A stretch of 64,000 nucleotides of DNA, taken from contig BQMF02000144.1 in NCBI GenBank assembly GCA_027922465.2, positions 248,001-312,000 of the forward strand, read 5' to 3'. This DNA is from Turritopsis dohrnii (lineage: Eukaryota > Cnidaria > Hydrozoa > Anthoathecata > Oceaniidae). The position numbers and the translations under genes were made by a program. The notes under the pieces are model-generated. The model did no database searches. It saw only the letters and a list, made by a program, of their open reading frames with translations, and was not told where the DNA came from. Numbering within the stretch: position 1 is the stretch's first letter; each line of letters opens with the position of its first letter. Of this stretch, positions 32,392-40,433 are shown piece by piece.

Positions 32392-34344
32392 TTGACTTTG
32401 TGTTTTCTACTTATATTAGAAAGATATTGGGAGTTTGAGGAGGACGAACAAGTCTCAGTTGCGGGAAAGATTCAAAAACACGTTTCTTATTGGGAAGAAA
32501 ATTTAAACGCTCCACCATTCGTTCTCGACGTAGTCAAAAATGGATACAAACTACCATTCATCTCGAAACCCCCACCATTTTATGCTAAAAACAATAGTTC
32601 TAGTCTGAAGAACAAAGATTTTGTATCAAAATCAATCATAGAACTTCTTCAAAATGACTGTATTCAAGAAGTCGATTATCTCCCACATTGCGTCAACCCC
32701 TTAACAGTAGCTGAGCGAAATTCGAAATTGAGACTTGTCCTGGACCTTCGTCACGTAAACAAGTACTTGGACGTAGAAAAATTTAAATACGAAAATTTGA
32801 AAACAGTTTCAGATTTATTCAACAAAAACGAGCATATGTTTACATTTGACCTGAAAAGCGGCTATCATCACGTTCCAATTCACAGCGAATTTTTTACATA
32901 TCTGGGTTTCTCGTGGGAGTTTGATGGCAAGCTGAGATACTTTGTCTTTAAAGTTTTACCGTTCGGCCTGAGTACCGCTTGTTTCATCTTTACGAAGTTG
33001 ATGCGCCAACTCGTTAAAAAGTGGAGGTCAGAAGGGATTAAAATTGCGATGTATCTTGACGACGGCATAGGAGGCAATATTCTGAAACCAAGCGCGATAA
33101 AACAACGAAACGTGGTGGTCGCTGATATAATTTCTGCCGGGTTGACTATCAACATCAAAAAATCATCTTTGGAACCTGAAACAGTAAAACATTGGTTAGG
33201 TTTTATAGTTAACACTAACAAGATGCTTATCTCTGTACCATCACAAAAAATCGAAAAAGTAATAAGGCTTATTAAGGAAATTTTAAATTTTGACTTTGTC
33301 ACCACAAGATCCATCGCAAAGGTCGCCGGTTACATCATTTCAATGTCTATCGCCATTGGTCCCCTTACAAACCTTTTTACACGTCAATTGTATAAGTTTA
33401 TCGAAAGCAGAAATTCCTGGGACGGCTATAGGCCTCTAACATTTGAAGTTAAGAGAGAATTAAATTTTTGGAAAAACAACCTGGAATGCTCAAACGGATT
33501 TGAGTTCAAAACAAAGCCTGAAATTACAAAAATATGTTATACCGACGCTAGTGAATACGCCTATGGTGGATACGTTGTAGAAAAGCTAGAAAATATTATT
33601 GCTAAAGGATCTTTTTCGAACGCAGAAATTACTTCAAGTTCAACTTACAGAGAGCTTCTAGCAGTCAGAAACGTTCTCCAGTCTTTCTCAAGCATTTTAA
33701 AAAATCAAAACGTGCAGTGGGTTTCTGACAACTTAAATGTTTCACGCATAATTAATTCTGGTAGTACAAAAGAACATTTACAGAATCTAGCAATGGAAAT
33801 ATTCAATTTTTGTATTCGTCACAATATTCGCATTTATCCGTCCTGGGTTCCAAGGGAGCAAAATGTTTTAGCTGACAGAATATCAAAAGCTTTTGATACA
33901 GATAACTGGTCAATTGACGACGAAACTTTTAATTACATTCAAATTAACTTTGGTTTATTCACAGTTGACAGATTTGCCGATAATACGAACACTAAATTGG
34001 AAAGGTTTAATTCAAAAGTTCATTGTCCAAATTCAGAAGCCGTAAATGCTTTTACTTGTCAATGGAAAGACGAATTTAATTGGCTTTGTCCACCAATTTA
34101 CCTAATAGGAAAGACACTTCAACATTTGAGAGAGTGCAACGGTAGAGGAGTATTGTTTGTCCCGATGTGGAAGTCGTCTTATTTTTGGCCTTTGCTGACA
34201 ACCAACGGCATAGATTTTCTTCCTTTTGTGAAGCATTATTTAATTGTAGATCCGTATTTTTTTAACCGTACGACAATCAAATCTGTTTTGGAAGGATATG
34301 CCAAATTTTATTCCTTAGCTTTGTACATAGATTTTTCTCGCTAA
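32392..34344 (+). CDS. DIRS-type reverse transcriptase-RNase H
   Basis: The frame has no early ATG (it opens at TTG) and is preceded by a polypyrimidine-ATATTAG sequence ending at about 32420 that could be a splice acceptor, so translation may depend on splicing or re-initiation from gag. RT motifs: LRLVLDLRHVNKYL (about 108), FTFDLKSGYHHVPIH, VLPFGLSTACFIFTKLM, and YLDD (about 221). RNase H: CYTDASEYAYGG (about 381), STYRELLAV, VSDN (about 443), PREQNVLADRIS (about 487). The C-terminus (VDRFADNTNTKLERFNS, FNWLCPP) is the conserved DIRS extension. The 650 codons are free of stops. Confidence 0.9.
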   Translation: MTLCFLLILERYWEFEEDEQVSVAGKIQKHVSYWEENLNAPPFVLDVVKNGYKLPFISKPPPFYAKNNSSSLKNKDFVSKSIIELLQNDCIQEVDYLPHCVNPLTVAERNSKLRLVLDLRHVNKYLDVEKFKYENLKTVSDLFNKNEHMFTFDLKSGYHHVPIHSEFFTYLGFSWEFDGKLRYFVFKVLPFGLSTACFIFTKLMRQLVKKWRSEGIKIAMYLDDGIGGNILKPSAIKQRNVVVADIISAGLTINIKKSSLEPETVKHWLGFIVNTNKMLISVPSQKIEKVIRLIKEILNFDFVTTRSIAKVAGYIISMSIAIGPLTNLFTRQLYKFIESRNSWDGYRPLTFEVKRELNFWKNNLECSNGFEFKTKPEITKICYTDASEYAYGGYVVEKLENIIAKGSFSNAEITSSSTYRELLAVRNVLQSFSSILKNQNVQWVSDNLNVSRIINSGSTKEHLQNLAMEIFNFCIRHNIRIYPSWVPREQNVLADRISKAFDTDNWSIDDETFNYIQINFGLFTVDRFADNTNTKLERFNSKVHCPNSEAVNAFTCQWKDEFNWLCPPIYLIGKTLQHLRECNGRGVLFVPMWKSSYFWPLLTTNGIDFLPFVKHYLIVDPYFFNRTTIKSVLEGYAKFYSLALYIDFSR

Positions 34345-34376
34345 ATATATTGAAAGTACAAGTATAGCTACTTATA

Positions 34377-34378
<2 letters not shown>

Positions 34379-34410
<32 letters not shown>
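34379..34410. repeat. A-tract between RT and recombinase ORFs
   Basis: About 31 uninterrupted A residues lie 35 bases after the RT stop, inside the retroelement rather than at its end. Confidence 0.9.
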
Positions 34411-34411
<1 letters not shown>

Positions 34412-34565
34412 GGGATTATTGGGTTAACTGATCAGATTGTTATACAATATCTATGCAAACATAACTTCTAATAATTCATTATTTTCTTTTTCATCATTCA
34501 ATACTAAATCCTGTTGGGAATCACTGTTGGTTATTGTTGCTGTTGTGGCAATCATATCAATATAA

Positions 34566-34721
34566 TATTTACTGGCCCGTTAATGTCTGTGTATGCTTAA
34601 CGTGGCATTATAATCAATCTTGTCCGGCCCGTTGGTGTCTGTGTGTGCACGGCGCGGCATTATAATCAATATTTACTGGCCCGTTGGTGTCTGTATATGG
34701 ACGGCGTGGCATTATAATCAA
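34566..34721 (+). repeat. Three tandem 52-bp repeats inside the retroelement
   Basis: Units end at 34617, 34669 and 34721 with CGTGGCATTATAATCAA (second unit CGCGGC). Each contains GGCCCGTTxxTGTCTGT. They lie between the RT stop and the recombinase frame; the short open frames here on the minus strand are by-products of the repeat. Confidence 0.85.
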
Positions 34722-34762
34722 CGTTGCTTCGTACGAAGAAATTTTCAACAGGTATGTGAGTA

Positions 34763-35800
34763 TTGATAGTTTTATCTCCAATTTTCTTAGACTCCATATC
34801 GTGTGGAATTTGGGAGAAATTAGACGAAATCGAAAATCCCCACTTAAGAAAAGTCGCATCTTCACTTCCGAGTCTCATAAAAGCTGCTCACGCAGACTCT
34901 ACATTACTAAAGTACAAACCAGCATGGAAGAAGTGGATTAGCTGGTGCACCAAATTCCCTGAGGTTAATCCGTGTCCTGCAGACCCCTTTTACGTCGCTA
35001 TTTACATCAACGATATTGTTTCCAATAACGGGAAGATAGGTACGGTCGAAAGTGCAGCTTTAGGAATTCGATGGGGACATATTACCTCCGGTCAAAGAAC
35101 TCCTACAGACAGTCCGTTCGTAAAGTTAGCCATAGAGGGAGGGAAAAGAATAATCACAAGCAGGGGAGAGACGAAGAACCAGAAGGAACCAATCAGTTTA
35201 GACTTATTGAAGGAAATTATTGAAACTTACGGGTCTTCAAATAGTTTGATCAATTTACGCTTTCTGACCATGTGTGTTCTGGGGTTTTCCGGTTTTCTTC
35301 GCATAAGTGAAGCATTAGAACTTAAAATAAAGGACATATCTTTCGAAACAGAAGGCGTAAAGCTGTTTTTAACCAAGTCAAAAACAGATCAGTTGAGAGA
35401 GGGTCACATCGTCCACATTGCAAAAACCGGTTCAGAATTTTGTCCAGTCGCGTGGCTCAAAAGATATCTGTTGTTATCAACACTAAAAGACCAACCAGAA
35501 GCCTTTTTATTCTGCAGGCTAGCTAAAACTAAGATTGGTCATAACGCTATCGGAAAGTATCCAATATCATATACAACCGCCTATGATTCTTTTAAAAAGC
35601 ATCTTTCAGATATCACAAACGAAAGGTCATTTAGTCCACACTCTCTCCGGTCAGGAGGCGCATCCGAGGCAGCCAACAACGACGTTAGCGATAGATTGAT
35701 ATCTAAACATGGCAGATGGAAATCTAAGAAGAGCCGAAACAGATATATCAAAGATGGTACGAAGAACAGGTTTAAAATCACAAAATTGCTCGGGCTTTAA
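34763..35800 (+). CDS. Tyrosine recombinase of the DIRS-type element
   Basis: The 345-codon frame opens without ATG; CAATTTTCTTAG just inside it (about 34790) looks like a splice acceptor, so the first exon may be elsewhere. Catalytic residues: Arg in GFLRISEALEL (about 178), the HxLR box HSLRSGGASEA (about 293), His in HGRW (about 316) and the nucleophile Tyr in RNRYIKDG (about 327). It also has an N-terminal SAM-like DNA-binding part (STLLKYKPAWKKWISWC). It should integrate the circular DNA intermediate by recombination at the A/B junction. The frame stops at 35800, 63 bases before B1. Confidence 0.9.
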   Translation: MIVLSPIFLDSISCGIWEKLDEIENPHLRKVASSLPSLIKAAHADSTLLKYKPAWKKWISWCTKFPEVNPCPADPFYVAIYINDIVSNNGKIGTVESAALGIRWGHITSGQRTPTDSPFVKLAIEGGKRIITSRGETKNQKEPISLDLLKEIIETYGSSNSLINLRFLTMCVLGFSGFLRISEALELKIKDISFETEGVKLFLTKSKTDQLREGHIVHIAKTGSEFCPVAWLKRYLLLSTLKDQPEAFLFCRLAKTKIGHNAIGKYPISYTTAYDSFKKHLSDITNERSFSPHSLRSGGASEAANNDVSDRLISKHGRWKSKKSRNRYIKDGTKNRFKITKLLGL

Positions 35801-35863
35801 TGTCGCAAATAACAAATTTGAGGAATAACATCGTAGCTACTACAGTAACTTTTTTCTTCTCGT

Positions 35864-35950
35864 GTTCCAAATACAAGAAATCCATTGTCTCCGAAAAATT
35901 AGTTAGATTTTTCGAATAATTCCTGACTGGTAAGGAGGAAAAGTTAAGAA
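35864..35950 (+). repeat. Split direct repeat B1
   Basis: An 87-bp copy identical to B2 at 36655-36741 (GTTCCAAATACAAGAAATCC ... AAGTTAAGAA), directly joined to A2. Confidence 0.85.
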
Positions 35951-36117
35951 GTGGGATTTCCGACGTTTGCAAATAGTCGGAAATCGAATTTCTTAACGAT
36001 TCCGGACGAAAGTCATCCATGCGCAGAAGCGCATGCGCAGTAATTACACATATTTAAGGCGTTTCAAAATTGAGAATTTTCTCTCGCATTGTATTGTAAT
36101 GTAAGGTTCGTCAAACT
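35947..36117 (+). repeat. Split direct repeat A2
   Basis: A 171-bp copy identical to A1. It overlaps B1 by the AGAA core, the expected recombination junction. Confidence 0.85.
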
Positions 36118-36654
36118 TACACAAAAATACTTCTCAAATTATCATTTTACTAATTTATATTCATTTATTTTCATGCGAAATATCTTCGAGCCGACCAAAC
36201 GACAAGCAACCACTCTCCAACGAAGAACGACAAAGTACAATAATGGAACGACAATATAAAAGATTCCATACTACCAAAGTCGTCGAGACGCTCAATAACG
36301 CAGCTTATCAATATAATTTTTCAGATCGTTTTTCAACGTAAATGTATTCTGGATTATAGTGTAGCGGCCAGAGGTTTTTGTCCTGCCAAAATACTAGGCA
36401 AAGTCCAGACTCCTGTTTCAATTGGAGAGGCAGGTTTTCGTCCCGCGGCGGTACAATCTACGAAAAAGGGTTGCACCAGGAAGCGATGATCACTTAATCC
36501 GGATAGGTAATATTTTGTATTTATAAACCTTATAATTACGCTAGTTATAGACTAAATGGCTTACACTCAGCATTACAAGAAACGCATAAACCGATATCTA
36601 GACATATTATTATTATACCAATTGTACTTATATAACTTATTTTACGAACCTTGC
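36118..36654. other. Spacer between A2 and B2
   Basis: 537 bp of non-coding sequence. Two related blocks, GAGGTTTTTGTCCTGCC and GCAGGTTTTCGTCCCGCGG, lie around 36372 and 36430. No ORF is present. Confidence 0.5.
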
Positions 36655-36741
36655 GTTCCAAATACAAGAAATCCATTGTCTCCGAAAAATTAGTTAGATT
36701 TTTCGAATAATTCCTGACTGGTAAGGAGGAAAAGTTAAGAA
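36655..36741 (+). repeat. Split direct repeat B2, right end of the retroelement
   Basis: 87 bp identical to B1; transposon sequence resumes at 36742. Confidence 0.85.
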
Positions 36742-36799
36742 TTTAAAATATACAATTGTTTTAAGAAAGGGTATATTTTAAATAAGATTCAATAAATAA

Positions 36800-38194
36800 T
36801 TAATTTTCTGTTTCATCACTGTCCGATTCACTGTCTGAGTCGTCACTGTCAGAATCGCTGTCGGAGTCATCATTCAAATCAATGATAAATCGTTCAGTTA
36901 CATCACGTCCATGAAAGTCTATTTTCCAAAATTCTTGCTCTACTTTCATTGAATGTTTCTCAACTTTAGCCCATTTTGCAGGTGTAACATTTTCTAACGC
37001 CTGATTCACGAGAATTTGTACGTCCTTTATCTTGAAAGTAACATTTTCACGCGCCACCTCAGATTTAACCTGGGCCCAGACCAGCTCAATGGGATTCAAT
37101 TCTGAGTGTCCTATCGGAAGACGCAATATGTGAATGTCCTTTCCTTTTTCAGCGCAAAACTTCTGCGTTATCTTCTCCAAGTTGTATTGTTTGGGGACAA
37201 CAATGCTTTTACTTTTTGTTAACAAAACTGCTTTCGTATCTTTTGGATTTTCAAATGGAATCCCTTTCTTTGTAAGCCAATCTTGCATTTTTGCTTTTCT
37301 CCACGACATGGTTGGACATTTCGACTCTTCGGTTTGGCGCGAGTGATATCGAGCATTGTCAATAACAACAACAGATTTATCAGGGAGGCTTAGGAGAACT
37401 TTTTTCTCGAACCAATCCTCGAAGTGTTCTCCATTCATCTCACTGTGGTAGTCCTCTGAATCTTTTTTCCCAATAAAACATTCCCCGCAGTCCTTCAAAA
37501 AACCATTCTTCGACCCCAAGTGGTTAATGATTAATCGCTTACCCTTACCAGAGGGCACCTTGAGGCCACCTTTACAAGAAATACCTGTCAAGAGAGGGTT
37601 TTCATCAGTGCAATCTTCCTGCCAAATGTACTCTGTTTTGTGGTTCTGATTACACCAGGTTTCATCTTGGTAGAAGATTTCGTATCCTTCGTCACGGTAT
37701 TTTTTAATGTTTCTCAGGTATTCATGACGGGTAGCAACAATGTCCACACGTTGATAAACGTTCATCTTTTTATTCCTCTTTTTGCACACAAAACCCAACT
37801 TTTTGATACACGTGTGCAGTTTGGATCTACTCATTATTGGAAAGCCAGGTATGTCTAAGGCTTCGGCGTGAATTTTATCAAGTGTGGGTATTTCTGGGTC
37901 TGGTCTTGTGTAGAAGCTGTGAATTAGACGAGATAAAGCGTTTTTATTAAAGTCATCCAACTTTATTCGTGGCTTTCCACGTGTTTCTGTGCTGGAAGTT
38001 GGCTCCTTATTGCCCTTACTCTCTTCACGTCTCACTCGATAGACTTGTCGCTCAGAAATTCCACAAATCTCACTGATTATTTGAGCAATATTAGGGCGTT
38101 TTTCAAATACGGGTTCACTGAATTTCTCACGCCTTGCTGCAGCAGTAACCCAATCATCTAAGCGTTTTACAATAGATTTTTCCCTGTCATTCAA
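36800..38194 (-). CDS. IS630-Tc1-mariner (DDE_3-like) transposase
   Basis: The 464-codon frame has an N-terminal HTH (PNIAQIISEICGISERQVYR, about 34-53) and a DDE catalytic core: D177 in FYQDETW, D279 in VVVIDNARYH and E370 in HSELNPIELVW. I count 90 residues between the second D and the E, far more than the 34 of Tc1/mariner. The protein ends in an acidic Ser/Asp tail. It should bind the 365-bp TIRs and cut and paste the element at TA. The frame has no ATG at its start (first codon TTG). The nearest upstream ATG (38260-38258) opens MDSKREENR then stops one frame away, so a one-base shift or a missing exon affects the N-terminus. The frame itself opens at a TAA near 38250. Confidence 0.9.
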   Translation of the reverse strand: MNDREKSIVKRLDDWVTAAARREKFSEPVFEKRPNIAQIISEICGISERQVYRVRREESKGNKEPTSSTETRGKPRIKLDDFNKNALSRLIHSFYTRPDPEIPTLDKIHAEALDIPGFPIMSRSKLHTCIKKLGFVCKKRNKKMNVYQRVDIVATRHEYLRNIKKYRDEGYEIFYQDETWCNQNHKTEYIWQEDCTDENPLLTGISCKGGLKVPSGKGKRLIINHLGSKNGFLKDCGECFIGKKDSEDYHSEMNGEHFEDWFEKKVLLSLPDKSVVVIDNARYHSRQTEESKCPTMSWRKAKMQDWLTKKGIPFENPKDTKAVLLTKSKSIVVPKQYNLEKITQKFCAEKGKDIHILRLPIGHSELNPIELVWAQVKSEVARENVTFKIKDVQILVNQALENVTPAKWAKVEKHSMKVEQEFWKIDFHGRDVTERFIIDLNDDSDSDSDSDDSDSESDSDETEN

Positions 38195-38480
38195 CCAAGA
38201 GTGTGTAGTTTTAGGTTTTTTGGACGATCTTTTCAGCGGTTCTCCTCTCGTTTAGAATCCATTTTACCAAAAGGCAGATAGATGAAGGGAAGAACGATTA
38301 CAACACTTTCAATTTTTAAAGCCATTTGAATTTCATATTGAACTTATATTGTCTTTGTTATTTTTAAGTAATTAGAGAACTTTACTAATTCCCAAAACAC
38401 TAAGTAAGCACAGTTTGGCTATGAGGTCATTAAAGAGATCGTAAAATGTGTTATGCTCGAAAAAGTGTTTTATCATCACT

Positions 38481-38845
38481 ACCCCCGTTTTTATTAAAAA
38501 TTTGGAGATTTGATGTTTCACAAAAAAGCGCTACCAAGGGGTATTTCGGGTCCCATATCTTCCCAAGGACTTTTCTGTTTGCCTTGAAATTTGACAACCT
38601 TCTTTACCTAAGGCTGACCTACCACTGGTGTAAAAATGAACGTTATAGCATAAGTAGATAAAAAGCTCAAATTTTGCCATCGCAAATTCAACCGCTAAAA
38701 GTCGCGAATTTTTCAACCAAAAATACATTCAAATATAGCGCTTTTGATTCTCTAAAAGAAGCAAAAAAAAATTTCACAATTGCATTTGACTATCAAAAGT
38801 TACAGGCATTCTTGTTTCCACTGCCAATTATATCTGGATACACTT
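38481..38845 (-). repeat. Right terminal inverted repeat, 365 bp
   Basis: Partner of 30905-31269. Its inner edge lies 286 bp upstream of the first sense codon of the transposase frame, so the promoter is presumably inside it. Confidence 0.9.
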
Positions 38846-38847
38846 TA

Positions 38848-39057
38848 ATTACAAAGTAGGGCAAGTAATTACAAGGTGGGGCATAACAGGTCACTGAAAT
38901 TGGTAGAAAGGAAAGTTTACTTGCGTGATTAGCCAAACACTTGAGCTTACAAGAATGTAAAGCTGGAAAGTAAAATTTGAAGCAGAAATAAAATCGATTA
39001 TCTGTAGTTGTTTCAGTTATTCTTTCCCGTATGATTTCTGTAAATATTATCCGACTA
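38848..39057. other. Short spacer with 21-bp repeat units
   Basis: The first 38 bases are the right half of the split tandem repeat described at 30863. The rest is unremarkable. Confidence 0.5.
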
Positions 39058-39666
39058 AAGGCTCGGTTCCATTTAACTGCATTTTCTGCTGTAGCGTAAA
39101 AAGCTCAAGAGCATTTTCTTGGCGCATGGGCAACTTGCAAAAAATACCGCTGACCGAGAGAATTTATGCTCTTCAAGATTGTTCTTGAGTTTAGCGGCAA
39201 CGTTGAATTCGTTCTACTTTTCACGGCGTTGTTTTTTTCTCTCATGACTGATAGTCAATCATTTTTCAGTATTTTGTAAACATTACGTAATTTTTTCGGA
39301 AAAGAACATCGGGAAGATTTTTTCATGATGATTTTGAAATTGAGGGAGCCACCCAAGAAAGTAATTCCTCAAGTCTTACTGTCGACATCCTGAAGGCCTT
39401 AAAAAAATATTCTTGATCAAATAACATAAGTTTCTTCGTTTTCGTTGTTTTGTATTTTTGTCTGCGACGCAAGCGAAAGATACACAAGCAGACACTTTTA
39501 GCATGTGAAGTAGTAGTAATCTCTTCTTCACTGCAAACGACATGCTTAAAGAGACACGCTTATAAAAGAAAAGTGACGCTCAATGGAAATAAATTTCTAT
39601 AAAGAGAAAAATGCTCTTGAGCTTTTTACGCCACAGCGTAAAATGCAGTAAAATGGAAACGAGCTT
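39058..39666. mobile_element. Non-autonomous TIR element, 609 bp
   Basis: Ends AAGGCTCGGTTCCATTT and, from the right, AAGCTCGTTTCCATTTT share about 60 bp of inverted similarity including GCGTAAAAAGCTCAAGAGCA. TA flanks both sides (39056-39057 and 39667-39668). No coding sequence is present. Its right end abuts repeat R, into which it probably inserted. Confidence 0.65.
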
Positions 39667-39667
39667 T

Positions 39668-40035
39668 AATGTAACGTTTCATTTGATTGTTATGGAAACG
39701 CAGGGCGACCTGGTTTCCTTTTAAAGCGTTTACCGATGGTTTATTCTTTGCTTATATGTTTTTATATGAATTTGACTTTGATATTTACTTCCGTTAGAAA
39801 GTAATGCCCATGTGATACATACATTCCAATCGCATAAATAAAATCTGTCTTATTCAACCAGCGTTGCTTTATTGAAACATGCAACGGAAACACTGGATTG
39901 AGATCAATCTTCTAAAAATGTTTTTCAAATTTTCGAGTCTTAAGTCAGTCAAACTCAAAGCTATGAAAATTTTCATGTCGTAGAAGAGAACCGCGATAGT
40001 AATATAGATATTCTTTGACATTTTTGAATCATATG
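39668..40035 (-). repeat. Dispersed repeat R, inverted copy
   Basis: The reverse complement matches 20879-21235. Past 40035 the match to the other copy ends because the Helitron-like array replaced it there; the sequence here reads on through ATATGAACATACTTC. Confidence 0.65.
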
Positions 40036-40433
40036 AACATACTTCACAGGAAAAGAAAACATTGTTGTTTAAAGTCTGTTTTTATCACATTTTTCATTTT
40101 GTAATAAACGCCGCCCTCTATTAAGCAACACATCCAAAAACTGGCATTTGTAATTAACGCCGCGTGCTTATTAGAAGAAACACGGTCTTTTCGCCACATT
40201 TCATAAGAAGTTTGATTCTACACGGCGAATATGCGACCTATGACGCTATCCTAGCTCTACATAGAAACCATGCCATCATTTTTTTATCTCTGTGCTTCAT
40301 TTAATATCGTAACTAAAGTCTTTATCAAATTTAATTATGCTGTAATGTCTAGGCTTAATGACTTGTGACATACATGTACATTGAGATTAAGTGACAACAA
40401 GATCATAAAATCTCCTTAAAAACAACATGTAAC
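40036..40433. other. Upstream region of the first SLC32-like gene
   Basis: About 400 bp of non-coding DNA, part of it (to about 40150) apparently the continuation of repeat R. No clear TATA box was identified. Confidence 0.35.

Larger units (their letters stand above)
31495..36741 (+). mobile_element. DIRS/PAT/Ngaro-type retroelement with split direct repeats
   Basis: Layout: A1 (31495-31665), gag, RT-RNase H, tyrosine recombinase, B1 (35864-35950), A2 (35947-36117), a 537-bp spacer, B2 (36655-36741). A1 and A2 (171 bp) look identical, as do B1 and B2 (87 bp); B1 and A2 share an AGAA core at their junction. This split arrangement is known from PAT-like and Ngaro elements, which integrate through a circle using a tyrosine recombinase and leave no target duplication. 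All three ORFs are open. It sits in the left arm of the IS630-Tc1-mariner element. Confidence 0.85.
30905..38845 (-). mobile_element. IS630-Tc1-mariner element with 365-bp TIRs, holding a nested DIRS-type element
   Basis: Inverted repeats 30905-31269 and 38481-38845 appear identical by eye over 365 bp (tip AAGTGTATCC). TA flanks both ends (30903-30904 and 38846-38847). Removing the nested retroelement (31495-36741) leaves a transposon of about 2.7 kb with one transposase frame on the minus strand. TA duplication and a DDE_3-like transposase place it in the IS630-Tc1-mariner superfamily. Identical long TIRs suggest recent activity. Confidence 0.85.

Noticed and set aside
32880..33314. 144-codon minus-strand frame inside the DIRS-type RT
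   Set aside because: Antisense shadow of the RT ORF, which has clear motifs on the plus strand.
20879..40035. A single giant transposon bounded by the R repeats
   Set aside because: The right R copy continues beyond the shared boundary and the left one is cut by the Helitron-like array, so these are not element termini.
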